A stretch of 58,369 bases of DNA from Clostridiales bacterium (GTDB lineage: Bacteria > Bacillota > Clostridia > Oscillospirales > Oscillospiraceae): contig SFHQ01000006.1 of the NCBI GenBank assembly GCA_004556345.1, positions 1 to 58,369 of the forward strand. Reading direction: 5' to 3'. Below are positions 33,457 to 42,548 of this stretch, piece by piece. Every line of letters starts with the position of its first letter. Position 1 is the first letter of the stretch. The notes under the pieces are model-generated. The model saw only the letters and a list, made by a program, of their open reading frames with translations, made no database searches and had not been told where the DNA came from. The position numbers were made by a program, and so were the translations under genes.

Positions 33457-34602
33457 TTACCGGCAGGCTTCCTCCGCCGCCGCGCGGGCGGCCCGGTCCG
33501 CCGCATACACGGCCTCCAGGGTCAGGGGCGCTCTGGGCACGGTGTCCAGGGCGTGCTCCACCACGCGGGCAATGTCCAAAAATCCGATCTCCCCCGCCAG
33601 GAAGCGGGCCACGGCGACCTCATTGGCTCCGTTTAGAATGGCCGGGGCCGTGCCCCCCTCCTTCGCCGCGCGAATGGCCAGGGCCAGGCAGCGGAACGTC
33701 TCCAGGTCCGGCTGGGCAAAGGTCAGATGCCCGGCGGTGAAGAGATCCAGCGGATCGGCAGGGCCTGGCACCCGGTCCGGCCAGGAGAGGGCATATTGGA
33801 TGGGCAGGCGCATATCCGGGGCACCCAGCTGGGCGATCACGCTGTTGTCACAGTATTCCACGGCGGAGTGGACTATGCTCTCCCGGTGGATCAGGATGGT
33901 GATCTGCTCCGGGGGCACGGCGAAGAGGGACATCGCTTCTAACAGCTCCAAGCCCTTGTTCATCAGGGTCGCCGAGTCGATGGTGACTTTTGCGCCCATG
34001 GACCAGTTGGGGTGCTTGAGGGCGTCAGACGGGGTCACGCCTTCCAGCTCCGCCCGTGTCTTTCCGAAGAACGGTCCGCCGGAGGCGGTCAGCAGGATGC
34101 GCTTGAGCTCCGGGCGACAGCTTCCCTGCAAGCACTGGAAAATGGCGGAGTGCTCGGAATCCACCGGAACGATCTCCGCCCCCTTCTCCGTGGCCCGCGC
34201 CGTGACCAAGGGGCCGGCGCAGACCATCGTCTCTTTGTTGGCCAGGGCGATGCGCTTGCCGCCGTCGATGGCGGCAAGGGTCGGGGCCAGCCCCGCAATG
34301 CCCACCACCGCCGTCACGACGGTGTCCGCCTGGGGCAGGGCCGCGGCGGCTAAGACGCCCTCCTCCCCGCCCAGGACCTGAATGTCCGTGTCAGACAGCC
34401 GGGATGCCAAAGCAGCGGCGGCGGTGGGGTCCGCAGCCGCTGCCAGGATGGGATGAAACGCTCTGGCCTGCTGCTCCAGCAGGTCGATGTTGTGGTGGGC
34501 GGTGAGGGCCGCCACCCGGTGGCCGCAGGATGCGGCCACCTCTAAGGTCTGTGTACCGATGGAGCCGGTGGACCCCAACACAGACAGGGTTCTTGTCATC
34601 AT
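33457..34602 (-). CDS. dxr: 1-deoxy-D-xylulose 5-phosphate reductoisomerase
   Basis: Second enzyme of the MEP pathway; it rearranges and reduces DXP to methylerythritol phosphate with NADPH. The 381-residue enzyme starts with MMTRTLSVLGSTGSIGTQTLEV and has the metal-site block PVDSEHSAIFQCL, ASGGPFFGKT and SATLMNKGLELLEA. The ATG at 34602 is chosen because GTGAGG lies 9 bases before it; a GTG at 34617 overlapping the cdsA stop codon is an alternative. Confidence 0.96.
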   Translation of the reverse strand: MMTRTLSVLGSTGSIGTQTLEVAASCGHRVAALTAHHNIDLLEQQARAFHPILAAAADPTAAAALASRLSDTDIQVLGGEEGVLAAAALPQADTVVTAVVGIAGLAPTLAAIDGGKRIALANKETMVCAGPLVTARATEKGAEIVPVDSEHSAIFQCLQGSCRPELKRILLTASGGPFFGKTRAELEGVTPSDALKHPNWSMGAKVTIDSATLMNKGLELLEAMSLFAVPPEQITILIHRESIVHSAVEYCDNSVIAQLGAPDMRLPIQYALSWPDRVPGPADPLDLFTAGHLTFAQPDLETFRCLALAIRAAKEGGTAPAILNGANEVAVARFLAGEIGFLDIARVVEHALDTVPRAPLTLEAVYAADRAARAAAEEACR

Positions 34603-34613
34603 AGGGTAAAACC

Positions 34614-35423
34614 TCACTTAAACGCAGGCAGCCAGCCGATGAGCAGCTCGATGAGCGGGGCGCAGAAGATCACGCTGTCGAAGCGGTCCAGCACGCCGCC
34701 GTGACCGGGGAAGATGTGGCCGAAGTCCTTGATCTTCCGGTTGCGCTTGACATAGGAAAAGGCCAGGTCGCCCACCTCGGTGATGACGCCGCCCAGAATG
34801 CCGTATACGGCCAGGAAGTAATAGTTGACCTCCACCTTTGTGATGAAGTGGAAGACGATGCCATAGACAATGGCAATGACAACACCTGTGATGAGTCCGC
34901 CGATGGACCCCTCCCACGTCTTCTTCGGAGAGAGATGCGGCACCATCTGGTGCTTCCCTAAAAACATGCCGGAGATCATCGCGCCCGCATCCACCACGAA
35001 GGGGAGCAGGATGGGCAGGAAGATATAGCTCGTCCGCAGCTCCAAGGCCCCCACCCGCACCACGGAGGAGAGGCAGTAGGAGATGACGAAGGCAAAGAAA
35101 AAGCCCGCGCCTACTTTGTCGATCTTTACCCGCAGGTGGCTGGCAAAGGCCTCGGCAAACACCGCCACCAAGTAGATGAGAAGCACCAGCAGGCCGATCC
35201 GCCGAGGCTCCCCAAAGTAGACCCAAAAGGGAATGGCCAGGGCGATGATGGCCGTATACAGGGAGATGCGGGGGTGGTTCATGCCGATGGCATGGAGGGC
35301 CTCATAGGTGCCGATGGCAGACAGCACGGCAATGAGCGCCGGGGTGACAGGGGCCGGCAGAACGAACAGCACCACCAGAATGATGGGCACGCCCACACAG
35401 GCCACGAGGATACGATTTTTCAC
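34614..35423 (-). CDS. cdsA: phosphatidate cytidylyltransferase (CDP-diacylglycerol synthase)
   Basis: A 269-residue membrane enzyme that makes CDP-diacylglycerol from phosphatidic acid and CTP. About eight hydrophobic helices are visible. The C-terminal signature that ends with the catalytic aspartates is GHGGVLDRFDSVIFCAPLIE. It lies between uppS and dxr, as in many Firmicutes. Confidence 0.95.
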   Translation of the reverse strand: MKNRILVACVGVPIILVVLFVLPAPVTPALIAVLSAIGTYEALHAIGMNHPRISLYTAIIALAIPFWVYFGEPRRIGLLVLLIYLVAVFAEAFASHLRVKIDKVGAGFFFAFVISYCLSSVVRVGALELRTSYIFLPILLPFVVDAGAMISGMFLGKHQMVPHLSPKKTWEGSIGGLITGVVIAIVYGIVFHFITKVEVNYYFLAVYGILGGVITEVGDLAFSYVKRNRKIKDFGHIFPGHGGVLDRFDSVIFCAPLIELLIGWLPAFK

Positions 35424-35426
35424 GGT

Positions 35427-36194
35427 TTACACGCCTCCAAATCTGCGCTGACGCCGCTGATAGTCGATCAGCGCCTGGTCCAGCACGGCAGGACCGAAGT
35501 CGGGCCACAGCACATCGGTAAAATAAAACTCCGCATAGGCCGACTGCCACGGCAGGAAGTTGGACAGGCGAAGCTCGCCGCTGGGCCGGATGATCAGGTC
35601 CGGGTCCGGCACGCCCCGGCTGTCCAGGTAGCGGGAGAAGAGCTCGTCCGTCAGCGCCTCCGGGGTCTGGCGGCCCGCCTGCACGTCGGCGGCCCAGGCC
35701 TTGGCCGCCCGGAGGATCTCATCCCGGCCGCCGTAGTTTAAGCAGACGTTGACCTGAAAGCGGGTGCCATCCAGGGCGTCGCCCTCTTCCAGGGTCCGCA
35801 GGCAGAGGTCCCGCAGCTTGGGGGGCAGGCCCTCCAGATCGCCGAAGAAGTGGACACGGAAGCCGTCCCGTTCCATTTTCTCCAAGGCCTCCAGCAGATA
35901 GTTCTGCAAGAGGTTCATGATGGCGGAGACTTCCTCCATCGGCCGCTTCCAGTTCTCCGTAGAGAAGGCGTAGACCGTGAGGTACGGGATGCCCAGGTCC
36001 TTGCAGTAATAGGCGATGGTGCGGAAGCTCTCCGCCCCGGCTGCGTGACCGGCCGTGCGGGGCAGGCCACGCTTTTTGGCCCAGCGGCCGTTGCCGTCCA
36101 TGATAATGCCCACATGCCGGGGCAGACGGGAGAGGTCCAGCCCCTCCCCTGTCCCCGGCTGCGAGTCCGTCTTTTTTCGATTCCAAAATGCCAT
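35427..36194 (-). CDS. uppS: undecaprenyl diphosphate synthase
   Basis: Condenses isopentenyl diphosphate units into the C55 lipid carrier of cell-wall synthesis. The 255-residue cis-prenyltransferase has the catalytic block HVGIIMDGNGRWAKKRG, the GAESFRTIAYYCKDLGI helix and a C-terminal block with SGELRLSNFLPWQSAYAEF and TDVLWPDF. The ATG at 36194 lies upstream of MAFWNRKKTDS; the frame is open for 54 more codons upstream but that part overlaps the frr region and has no family match. Confidence 0.95.
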   Translation of the reverse strand: MAFWNRKKTDSQPGTGEGLDLSRLPRHVGIIMDGNGRWAKKRGLPRTAGHAAGAESFRTIAYYCKDLGIPYLTVYAFSTENWKRPMEEVSAIMNLLQNYLLEALEKMERDGFRVHFFGDLEGLPPKLRDLCLRTLEEGDALDGTRFQVNVCLNYGGRDEILRAAKAWAADVQAGRQTPEALTDELFSRYLDSRGVPDPDLIIRPSGELRLSNFLPWQSAYAEFYFTDVLWPDFGPAVLDQALIDYQRRQRRFGGV

Positions 36195-36262
36195 AAGCTT
36201 ATTGTTTCTTTTTATCCTTACTCGTTGTCTGACTGCCTTGCATCTGCGTGCAAAAACGCAGC

Positions 36263-36820
36263 TTACACGGCCATCAGTTCGGCTTCCTTCTTGGCGGTCA
36301 GCTCGTCGATCTCCTTGCAGCGCTTGTCGGTCATCTTCTGCATGGTCTCCTCGCACTCCTTCAGGTCGTCCTCGGTGATCTCAGACTTCTTCTTCATGGC
36401 CTTGAACTTTTCCATGGCGTCCCGGCGGATGTTGCGGATGGCGACCTTGCCGCCCTCGCCGTACTTCTTCACCTGCTTGGTCAGCTCCTTCCGGCGCTCC
36501 TCCGTCAGCTGGGGGAAGACCAGACGAATGACCTTACCGTCGTTCTGGGGGTTGATGCCCAGCTCGGAGATCAGCAGCGCCTTCTCAATGGCCTTGAGCA
36601 GGGTGCCGTCCCAGGGCTGGATGACCAGGGTGCGGGGATCGGGGGCGGAGATGGAGGCCACCTGGTTGATGGGGGTCTCGGTGCCGTAATACTCCACGGA
36701 AATTTTATCCAGCACGGAGGCGTTGGCGCGGCCGGCGCGGACGCCGCCAAAGTCGCTGATGACGACCTCCACGGTCTTCTTCATCTTGTGCTCGTACTCC
36801 TGATACATTTCTTTGATCAT
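36263..36820 (-). CDS. frr: ribosome recycling factor
   Basis: A 185-residue factor that, with EF-G, splits the post-termination ribosome. It has the family blocks GRANASVLDKISVEYYGTET, LVIQPWDGTLLKAIEKAL, DGKVIRLVFPQLTEERRKEL and the C-terminal KEIDELTAKKEAELMAV. The start overlaps the pyrH stop by 4 bases (ATGA). Confidence 0.97.
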   Translation of the reverse strand: MIKEMYQEYEHKMKKTVEVVISDFGGVRAGRANASVLDKISVEYYGTETPINQVASISAPDPRTLVIQPWDGTLLKAIEKALLISELGINPQNDGKVIRLVFPQLTEERRKELTKQVKKYGEGGKVAIRNIRRDAMEKFKAMKKKSEITEDDLKECEETMQKMTDKRCKEIDELTAKKEAELMAV

Positions 36821-37542
36821 TTTTTCTCCTCCTCAACAATGGTGCCGATCTTCTCTCCCATCACAGCCCGCTGGATGTTCTGGGGGGCGGCCAGGGCAAA
36901 GATCATCACGGGGATGTGATGCTCCAGGGCCAGGGATGTCGCCGTCAGGTCCATCACCTGCAAGTGGTCGGCCAGGACCTGATCGTAGGTGATCGAGTCG
37001 TACTTGACGGCGTTGGGGTCCTTCTTGGGGTCGGCGCTGTACACGCCGTCGATGTTTTTGGCCAGCAGGATCATGTCGGCCTGGATCTCCGCCGCCCGCA
37101 ACACAGCCGCCGTGTCGGTGGAGAAATAGGGGTTGCCGGTGCCCCCGGCAAAAATGACCACGCGGCCCGCGGCAAAATGCTCCTCAGCGGCGGCGCGGGA
37201 GGTGATCTGCCCCACAGGGCCCATGGGGATGGACGTGAGCACCCTGGCGGGCTGGCCGATCTGCTCCAGCACGTCCTGCACGGCCAGGCTGTTGATGACG
37301 GTGGCGAGCATCCCCATCTGGTCGGCGCGGGTACGCTCCATGTTGCCGCCCCCGTCCTTGGCGCCGCGCCAGAAGTTGCCGCCGCCGATGACCAGGCCCA
37401 CCTGGACCCCCTGGGCCACGCAGGCCTTGATGACCTGGCCTACCTCCCGGACGAAGGCAAAGTCGATGCCCCGGCCCGGCTCACCGGCCAGGCCCTCTCC
37501 ACTGATTTTCAATAAGATACGCTGATAGCTCGGTTTTTCCAT
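36817..37542 (-). CDS. pyrH: UMP kinase
   Basis: A 241-residue amino-acid-kinase-fold enzyme that makes UDP from UMP. The block RILLKISGEGLAGEPG starts the fold; GLVIGGGNFWRGAK and IFAGGTGNPYFSTDTAAVLRA are the expected later blocks. The ATG at 37542 follows CGGGGAGATACC. It heads the eight-gene pyrH-frr-uppS-cdsA-dxr-rseP-ispG-polC run. Confidence 0.96.
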   Translation of the reverse strand: MEKPSYQRILLKISGEGLAGEPGRGIDFAFVREVGQVIKACVAQGVQVGLVIGGGNFWRGAKDGGGNMERTRADQMGMLATVINSLAVQDVLEQIGQPARVLTSIPMGPVGQITSRAAAEEHFAAGRVVIFAGGTGNPYFSTDTAAVLRAAEIQADMILLAKNIDGVYSADPKKDPNAVKYDSITYDQVLADHLQVMDLTATSLALEHHIPVMIFALAAPQNIQRAVMGEKIGTIVEEEKK

Positions 37543-37621
37543 TGGTATCTCCCCGCCCCGGCGGGAGCGGGCCTCCTTCCTCGCCCGTGCCTTGCTGGCC
37601 AACGGACATTCTCTTGGTGTT

Positions 37622-37649
37622 ATTTTACTATAACTGGGCCGGTTTGCAA
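37622..37649 (-). promoter_or_regulatory. candidate promoter of the pyrH operon
   Basis: On the minus strand TTGCAA (37644-37649), 16 bases, TAAAAT (37622-37627), about 80 bases before pyrH. The leader contains a GC-rich hairpin (around 37550-37570). Confidence 0.5.
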
Positions 37650-37824
37650 AGGGGTTGGGCGCAACTTTTTCAAAAAAGCGACGGCTTACAATTTCTTCCT
37701 GCTCCGAAAAAAGGATCGGCGGTCGGACTGCCTTTCTGTTGTCATATCGCCTAACCCGTCCCATTTAGCCTCCCCTAACCATTGTGCGATTTCGATAAAA
37801 TCATGAATTTCCACCACAAGAGGC
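37650..37824. other. intergenic stretch between the divergent pyrH and rib promoters, no gene seen
   Basis: This part of the 640-base gap between pyrH and ribD holds no credible gene or clear repeat. It separates the minus-strand pyrH promoter from the plus-strand riboflavin leader. Confidence 0.6.
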
Positions 37825-37875
37825 TTGACAAATCCCCCTTCGCGGGAGTAACGTGTTAGCAGACAAGTGAACAGC

Positions 37876-37986
37876 GATCTTCAGGGCAGGGTGCAATTCC
37901 CGATCGGCGGTACAGTCCGCGAGCCGCAAGGCAGGATTTGGTGTGATTCCAAAACCGACAGTGATAGTCTGGATGGAAGAAGATGT
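37876..37986 (+). ncRNA. FMN riboswitch (RFN element)
   Basis: The conserved aptamer is complete: opening GATCTTCAGGGCAGGGTG, the internal CCCGATCGGCGGT arm, GCAAGGCAGGATTTGGTG, ACCGACAGTGATAGTCTGGATG and the closing GAAGAAGAT that pairs with the start. FMN binding should stop expression of the riboflavin genes downstream. A -35-like TTGACA (37825-37830) lies about 45 bases upstream, although its -10 box is weak. Confidence 0.97.
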
Positions 37987-38030
37987 GACGAAACACGGGG
38001 AAGGCTGTCCCCTCTGTTTGTCGTGGATTG

Positions 38031-38062
38031 CTCTGGGATGATTTTTCATTTCAGAGTTTTTT
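38031..38062 (+). terminator. FMN-riboswitch terminator
   Basis: CTCTG-GG-ATGA, a four-T loop, and TCAT-TT-CAGAG form a hairpin followed by six T, the expected expression platform of the aptamer. Confidence 0.8.
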
Positions 38063-38116
38063 GTCGGCAAATAGAAGCTGGGCAGGCTGCTCTGTGGGTC
38101 TTATAGAGCACGCTCA

Positions 38117-38157
38117 AAACACGCACTGGAGGTCAAAAACCAGCGCGTGTTTTTTTC
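38117..38157 (+). terminator. second terminator in the rib leader
   Basis: AAACACGC-A-CTGG pairs with CCAG-C-GCGTGTTT, followed by TTTTTTC, ending 25 bases before the ribD start. It gives a second attenuation point in tandem with the first. Confidence 0.8.
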
Positions 38158-38181
38158 TTTTCTCTCGGAGGTGGCGCAGCC

Positions 38182-39294
38182 ATGACAGCACGAACAACAG
38201 ACGAACAGTATATGGCCTTGGCCCTCGACCTGGCCCGCAAGGGCGCGGGCTGGACCAGCCCCAACCCCATGGTGGGGGCGGTCATCGTGAAGGATGGCCA
38301 AGTGATCGGCCAGGGGTACCACGCCAAATGCGGCGACCTCCACGCCGAGCGGGCCGCCTTGGCCAACTGCCACGGAGACCCCGCCGGGGCCACCATCTAC
38401 GTAACGCTGGAGCCCTGCTGCCACCACGGCCGTCAGCCGCCCTGCACCGACGCGATCTTAGAAGCAGGCATCACCCGCGTGGTCGTCGGCTCCGGGGACC
38501 CCAACCCCCTGGTCGCCGGAAAGGGCCTGGACATCTTACGCAGCCACGGCGTCGCCGTGACCGAGGGCGTCTTGGACGCCGAGTGCAAAGCCCTCAACGA
38601 TGTCTTTTTCCATTACATCCAGACCGGCCGCCCCTACGTCGTGCTGAAATACGCCATGACCCTGGACGGCAAGCTGGCCGCCTACACCGGGGCCTCCCAG
38701 TGGATCACCGGCGAGGAAGCCCGCCGCCACGTCCACACCCAGCGCAGCCGCTTCCGCTCCATCATGGTGGGCGTCGATACGGTCCTCGCGGACGACCCCC
38801 AGCTCACCTGCCGCATCGAGGGCGGTCGGAACCCCCTGCGGATCATCTGCGACTCGCACCTGCGCACCCCCCTCTCCGCCCAGGTCGTGCAGACCGCCAA
38901 AGAGGTCCCGACCTACCTGGCCACCTGCGTCACCCAGGAGCTGCGCCTGGCCCCCTACCGGGACCTGGGCTGCAACATCCTTCCCGTCCCGGAGCGCAGC
39001 GGCCACGTGGACTTAGACGCTCTCATGGCCCTGCTGGGCAAGATGGGTGTCGACAGCGTTCTCTTAGAGGGCGGAGCCACGCTCCACTGGGCCGCCGTGG
39101 AGGCGGGCCTGGTCCATAAAGTCCAGGCGTACATCGCCCCGAAAATTCTGGGCGGCAAGACCGCCAAGTCCCCCGTCGGGGGGCAGGGCTTTGCCCACCC
39201 CGACCAAGCTCTGATCCTCAAGTCCCCCGCCCTCACCCGGCTGGGTCAGGACATCTTGATCGAAAGCGAAGTAGAAAGCGAGGTGACGCCCTAA
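38182..39294 (+). CDS. ribD: bifunctional riboflavin deaminase/reductase RibD
   Basis: Second and third enzymatic steps of riboflavin synthesis: deaminase domain at residues 1-145 and reductase domain behind it. The zinc-site motifs are HAERAALANC and PCCHHGRQPPCTDAIL. The reductase domain begins VLKYAMTLDGKLA and contains HVHTQRSRF and LLEGGATLHWAAVEAGL. 370 residues, the family length. The ATG follows CTCGGAGGTGGCGCAGC. The stop is adjacent to the ribE start codon. Confidence 0.97.
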   Translation: MTARTTDEQYMALALDLARKGAGWTSPNPMVGAVIVKDGQVIGQGYHAKCGDLHAERAALANCHGDPAGATIYVTLEPCCHHGRQPPCTDAILEAGITRVVVGSGDPNPLVAGKGLDILRSHGVAVTEGVLDAECKALNDVFFHYIQTGRPYVVLKYAMTLDGKLAAYTGASQWITGEEARRHVHTQRSRFRSIMVGVDTVLADDPQLTCRIEGGRNPLRIICDSHLRTPLSAQVVQTAKEVPTYLATCVTQELRLAPYRDLGCNILPVPERSGHVDLDALMALLGKMGVDSVLLEGGATLHWAAVEAGLVHKVQAYIAPKILGGKTAKSPVGGQGFAHPDQALILKSPALTRLGQDILIESEVESEVTP

Positions 39295-39957
39295 ATGTTT
39301 ACCGGCATCGTGGAAGAAATGGGCGTACTCAAGTCCATCCGCAAAGGCGCCCACAGCGCGATCCTGGAAATTCAGGCCAAGGTCGTGCTGGAGGACATTC
39401 ATCTGGGCGACAGCATCGCCGTCAACGGCGTCTGCCTCACCGCCACCTCCTTCTCCCCCACCGGCTTTACCGCCGACGTGATGCACGAAACGCTGAACCG
39501 TTCCTCCCTGGCCTCCCTCCGCCCCGGCCACCGGGTCAATCTGGAGCGAGCCATGGCCGCCAACGGCCGCTTCGGCGGACACATCGTGGCCGGACACGTG
39601 GATGGGGTCGGTACCGTCCAGCGCATCGAAAAAGACGACAACGCCATCTGGTACACCATCGCCGCCGGGCCGGAGGTCCTCAAGTATGTGGTGGAAAAAG
39701 GCTCCATCACCATCGACGGCATCAGCCTCACCGTGGCCCGTGTGGACAGCCAGAGCTTTGCCATCTCCGCCATCCCCCACACCGTTTCCGTCACGGTCCT
39801 GGCCGACCGGAAGCCCGGCGACATTGTGAATCTCGAAACGGACATCATCGGAAAATACGTGGAGAAGCTCCTCCACTTCCCCCAGGAGGAAGCGGCCCCC
39901 GCGCCGAAGCAGTCCTCCGGCATCACCAAAGAATTTCTCACCCGCTACGGCTATTGA
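39295..39957 (+). CDS. ribE: riboflavin synthase alpha subunit
   Basis: Dismutates two lumazine molecules to riboflavin and a pyrimidine. The 220-residue protein consists of two similar beta-barrel repeats, the first starting MFTGIVEEMG with SIAVNGVCLTA, the second with GHIVAGHVDGVGTV and SITIDGISLTVA. ATG directly follows the ribD stop codon; GCGAGGTG inside ribD serves as ribosome-binding site. Confidence 0.97.
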   Translation: MFTGIVEEMGVLKSIRKGAHSAILEIQAKVVLEDIHLGDSIAVNGVCLTATSFSPTGFTADVMHETLNRSSLASLRPGHRVNLERAMAANGRFGGHIVAGHVDGVGTVQRIEKDDNAIWYTIAAGPEVLKYVVEKGSITIDGISLTVARVDSQSFAISAIPHTVSVTVLADRKPGDIVNLETDIIGKYVEKLLHFPQEEAAPAPKQSSGITKEFLTRYGY

Positions 39958-39979
39958 CCATCGAAAGGAGCACCCTACT

Positions 39980-41179
39980 ATGTTTCAGTACAACACCATC
40001 GAAGAAGCTCTGGAAGACCTGCGCCAGGGACGCATGATCCTCTGCACCGACGACCCCGACCGGGAAAACGAGGGCGACCTCATCTGCGCAGCCGAGTTTG
40101 CCACCACCGAAAACGTGAACTTCATGGCCACCCACGCCAAGGGCCTCATCTGCATGCCCATGTCCCTGGAATACGTCCGGAAGCTCCAGTTCCCCCAGAT
40201 GGTCACCCGCAACACGGATAACCATGAGACGGCCTTCACCGTCTCCATCGACCATGTGGACACCACCACCGGCATCTCCGCCGCCGAGCGCTCCATCACC
40301 GCCATGAAGTGCGTGGACCCCGACGCCAAGCCAGAGGACTTCCGCCGCCCCGGCCACATGTTCCCCCTGCTGGCCAAGGAGCACGGCGTCCTGGAGCGCA
40401 ACGGCCACACCGAGGCCACGGTAGACCTCATGCGTCTGGCCGGCCTGAAGGAAGTCGGCCTGTGCTGCGAGATCATGCGGGAAGACGGCACCATGATGCG
40501 GGCCTCCGAGCTGCAAAAAATGTCCCAGGAGTGGGGCCTCAAGTTCATCACCATCCGGGACCTGCAGGCCTATCGGAAGCGTCACGAGGTCCTGGTGGAC
40601 CGCGTCACCGTGACCAAGATGCCCACCAAGTACGGTGACTTCATGGCCTACGGCTATGTGAACAAGCTCAACGGCCAGCACCACGTTGCCCTCGTGAAGG
40701 GCGACATCGGCGACGGGCAGGACATCCTCTGCCGCGTCCACTCCGAGTGCCTCACCGGCGATACCTTCGGCTCCCTGCGCTGCGACTGCGGCCAGCAGCT
40801 GGCCGCCGCCATGAGCCAGATCGAGGCTGAGGGCCGGGGCATCCTGCTGTACATGCGGCAAGAGGGCCGTGGCATCGGTCTCATCAACAAGCTCCGCGCC
40901 TACGCCCTTCAGGACGAGGGCATGGACACCCTGGAGGCCAACCTGGCCCTGGGCTTTGCCGGGGACCTGCGGGAGTATTACATCGGGGCACAGATCCTCC
41001 GGGACCTGGGTGCCAAGACCCTGCGCCTGCTGACCAACAACCCCGATAAGGTCTACCAGCTGGCCGACTTCGGCATGGAGATCAAGGAGCGCGTGCCCAT
41101 CCAGATGCCCGCCACCACCCACGACCTGTTCTATCTCCAGACCAAGCAGAACAAGATGGGCCACATCCTGAACTACTAA
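39980..41179 (+). CDS. ribBA: bifunctional DHBP synthase/GTP cyclohydrolase II RibBA
   Basis: Makes both precursors of lumazine: the N-terminal half (1-200) converts ribulose 5-phosphate to dihydroxybutanone phosphate (DDPDRENEGDLICAAEFAT, HMFPLLAKEHGVLERNGHTEA), and the C-terminal half is GTP cyclohydrolase II (RVHSECLTGDTFGSLRCDCG, GILLYMRQEGRGIGLINKL) with the zinc cysteines visible. The 399-residue length is the fusion's normal size. ATG follows GAAAGGAGCACCC. Confidence 0.97.
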   Translation: MFQYNTIEEALEDLRQGRMILCTDDPDRENEGDLICAAEFATTENVNFMATHAKGLICMPMSLEYVRKLQFPQMVTRNTDNHETAFTVSIDHVDTTTGISAAERSITAMKCVDPDAKPEDFRRPGHMFPLLAKEHGVLERNGHTEATVDLMRLAGLKEVGLCCEIMREDGTMMRASELQKMSQEWGLKFITIRDLQAYRKRHEVLVDRVTVTKMPTKYGDFMAYGYVNKLNGQHHVALVKGDIGDGQDILCRVHSECLTGDTFGSLRCDCGQQLAAAMSQIEAEGRGILLYMRQEGRGIGLINKLRAYALQDEGMDTLEANLALGFAGDLREYYIGAQILRDLGAKTLRLLTNNPDKVYQLADFGMEIKERVPIQMPATTHDLFYLQTKQNKMGHILNY

Positions 41180-41248
41180 GAAGTTACCCCATCCCTATCC
41201 ATAAACCCAAAAAACGATCTGACGTATGATATAAGGAGGACAATTCCC

Positions 41249-41716
<468 letters not shown>

Positions 41717-41762
41717 GAACACTCCCATTTCATTCTCTGACTTCTTTTCTCCCCATAAGACA

Positions 41763-41812
41763 CAAGACCCGCCGAACATTCCCAGGTTCGGCGGGTCTTG
41801 CTTATTTTTTAG
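41763..41812. terminator. terminator between ribH and the FNT gene
   Basis: CAAGACCCGCCGAAC (41763-41777) and its perfect 15-base complement (41786-41800) are followed by CTTATTTTTT. It ends the riboflavin operon and stands 11 bases past the stop codon of the convergent channel gene. Confidence 0.88.
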
Positions 41813-41822
41813 GAAATCAGAT

Positions 41823-42503
41823 TCAGGCAGCCTCTGCTCTATCCAATTTGGCCTTCCACTTTTCCAGCAGCGGGAAGAACACGCCCCCCACCATGTTGCC
41901 CAGGGAGATGACCAAAATGCGAAGGAACGATTCCCCCGGCTGGTCATACAGGACGCCGGAAATGGACCAGTAGTACATATCCGCCACACTATGCTCCGTG
42001 CCGCACAGGATGAAGACGGACACACCCAGAAACAGCGCCAGGTACTTCCCCACCTCATGGGGATTCTTGGCATAGCCGTTCACGGCGATGAAGATGCAGA
42101 TGTTGCACAGGATACCCAGGACGAAGAGGCCCAGGTAGGTGGCGCTCATCTTTCCGCCCACCAAAGCGGCGGCGGTGACATTGATGCCGGATTCTGCGCC
42201 CACCAGGCCGGTCAGGCTCTCCAGCCAGGCAATGAGCATGGCCCCCAGCAGGTTGCCCACCCAGAAGACGGCTAAGTCCCCAAGGTAAGCGGGCCAGGGA
42301 TTGTCAAAGAGATAACAGGACTTCCCCGTAAACAAGGCATAGCCCCTGGTACACACGGTAAACAGGCCGATGGTAAACAGCAGCGCTCCCACGACGTTGC
42401 CGCCCGGAAAGGCGTCCTTCAGCCGCAGGAAGACTGTGCCGCCGATGCCGATGGAAAACCCGGCTAAGACGGCGTAGAGGAAGAGACCCCAGGTACGTTT
42501 CAT
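41823..42503 (-). CDS. formate/nitrite transporter (FNT) family channel
   Basis: A 226-residue membrane protein with about six helices, of the FocA/NirC family of channels for small monovalent anions such as formate, nitrite or hydrosulfide. The family marks are GLFTVCTRGYALFTGK near residue 45, a histidine in the central loop region GTEHSVADMYYW, and SLGNMVGGVFFPLLEKW at the end. The selectivity for the anion is not readable. It is downstream of engB after 45 bases, perhaps co-transcribed. Formate export would fit a fermenter. Confidence 0.82.
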   Translation of the reverse strand: MKRTWGLFLYAVLAGFSIGIGGTVFLRLKDAFPGGNVVGALLFTIGLFTVCTRGYALFTGKSCYLFDNPWPAYLGDLAVFWVGNLLGAMLIAWLESLTGLVGAESGINVTAAALVGGKMSATYLGLFVLGILCNICIFIAVNGYAKNPHEVGKYLALFLGVSVFILCGTEHSVADMYYWSISGVLYDQPGESFLRILVISLGNMVGGVFFPLLEKWKAKLDRAEAA

Positions 42504-42548
42504 TTGCTTGTTCCTCTCTCCGGCAGAGCCGGGTTTTTGCGATCGTTT

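Noticed and set aside
37801..38070. A minus-strand frame of 89 codons
   Set aside because: It overlaps the FMN riboswitch, whose conserved bases explain the sequence.
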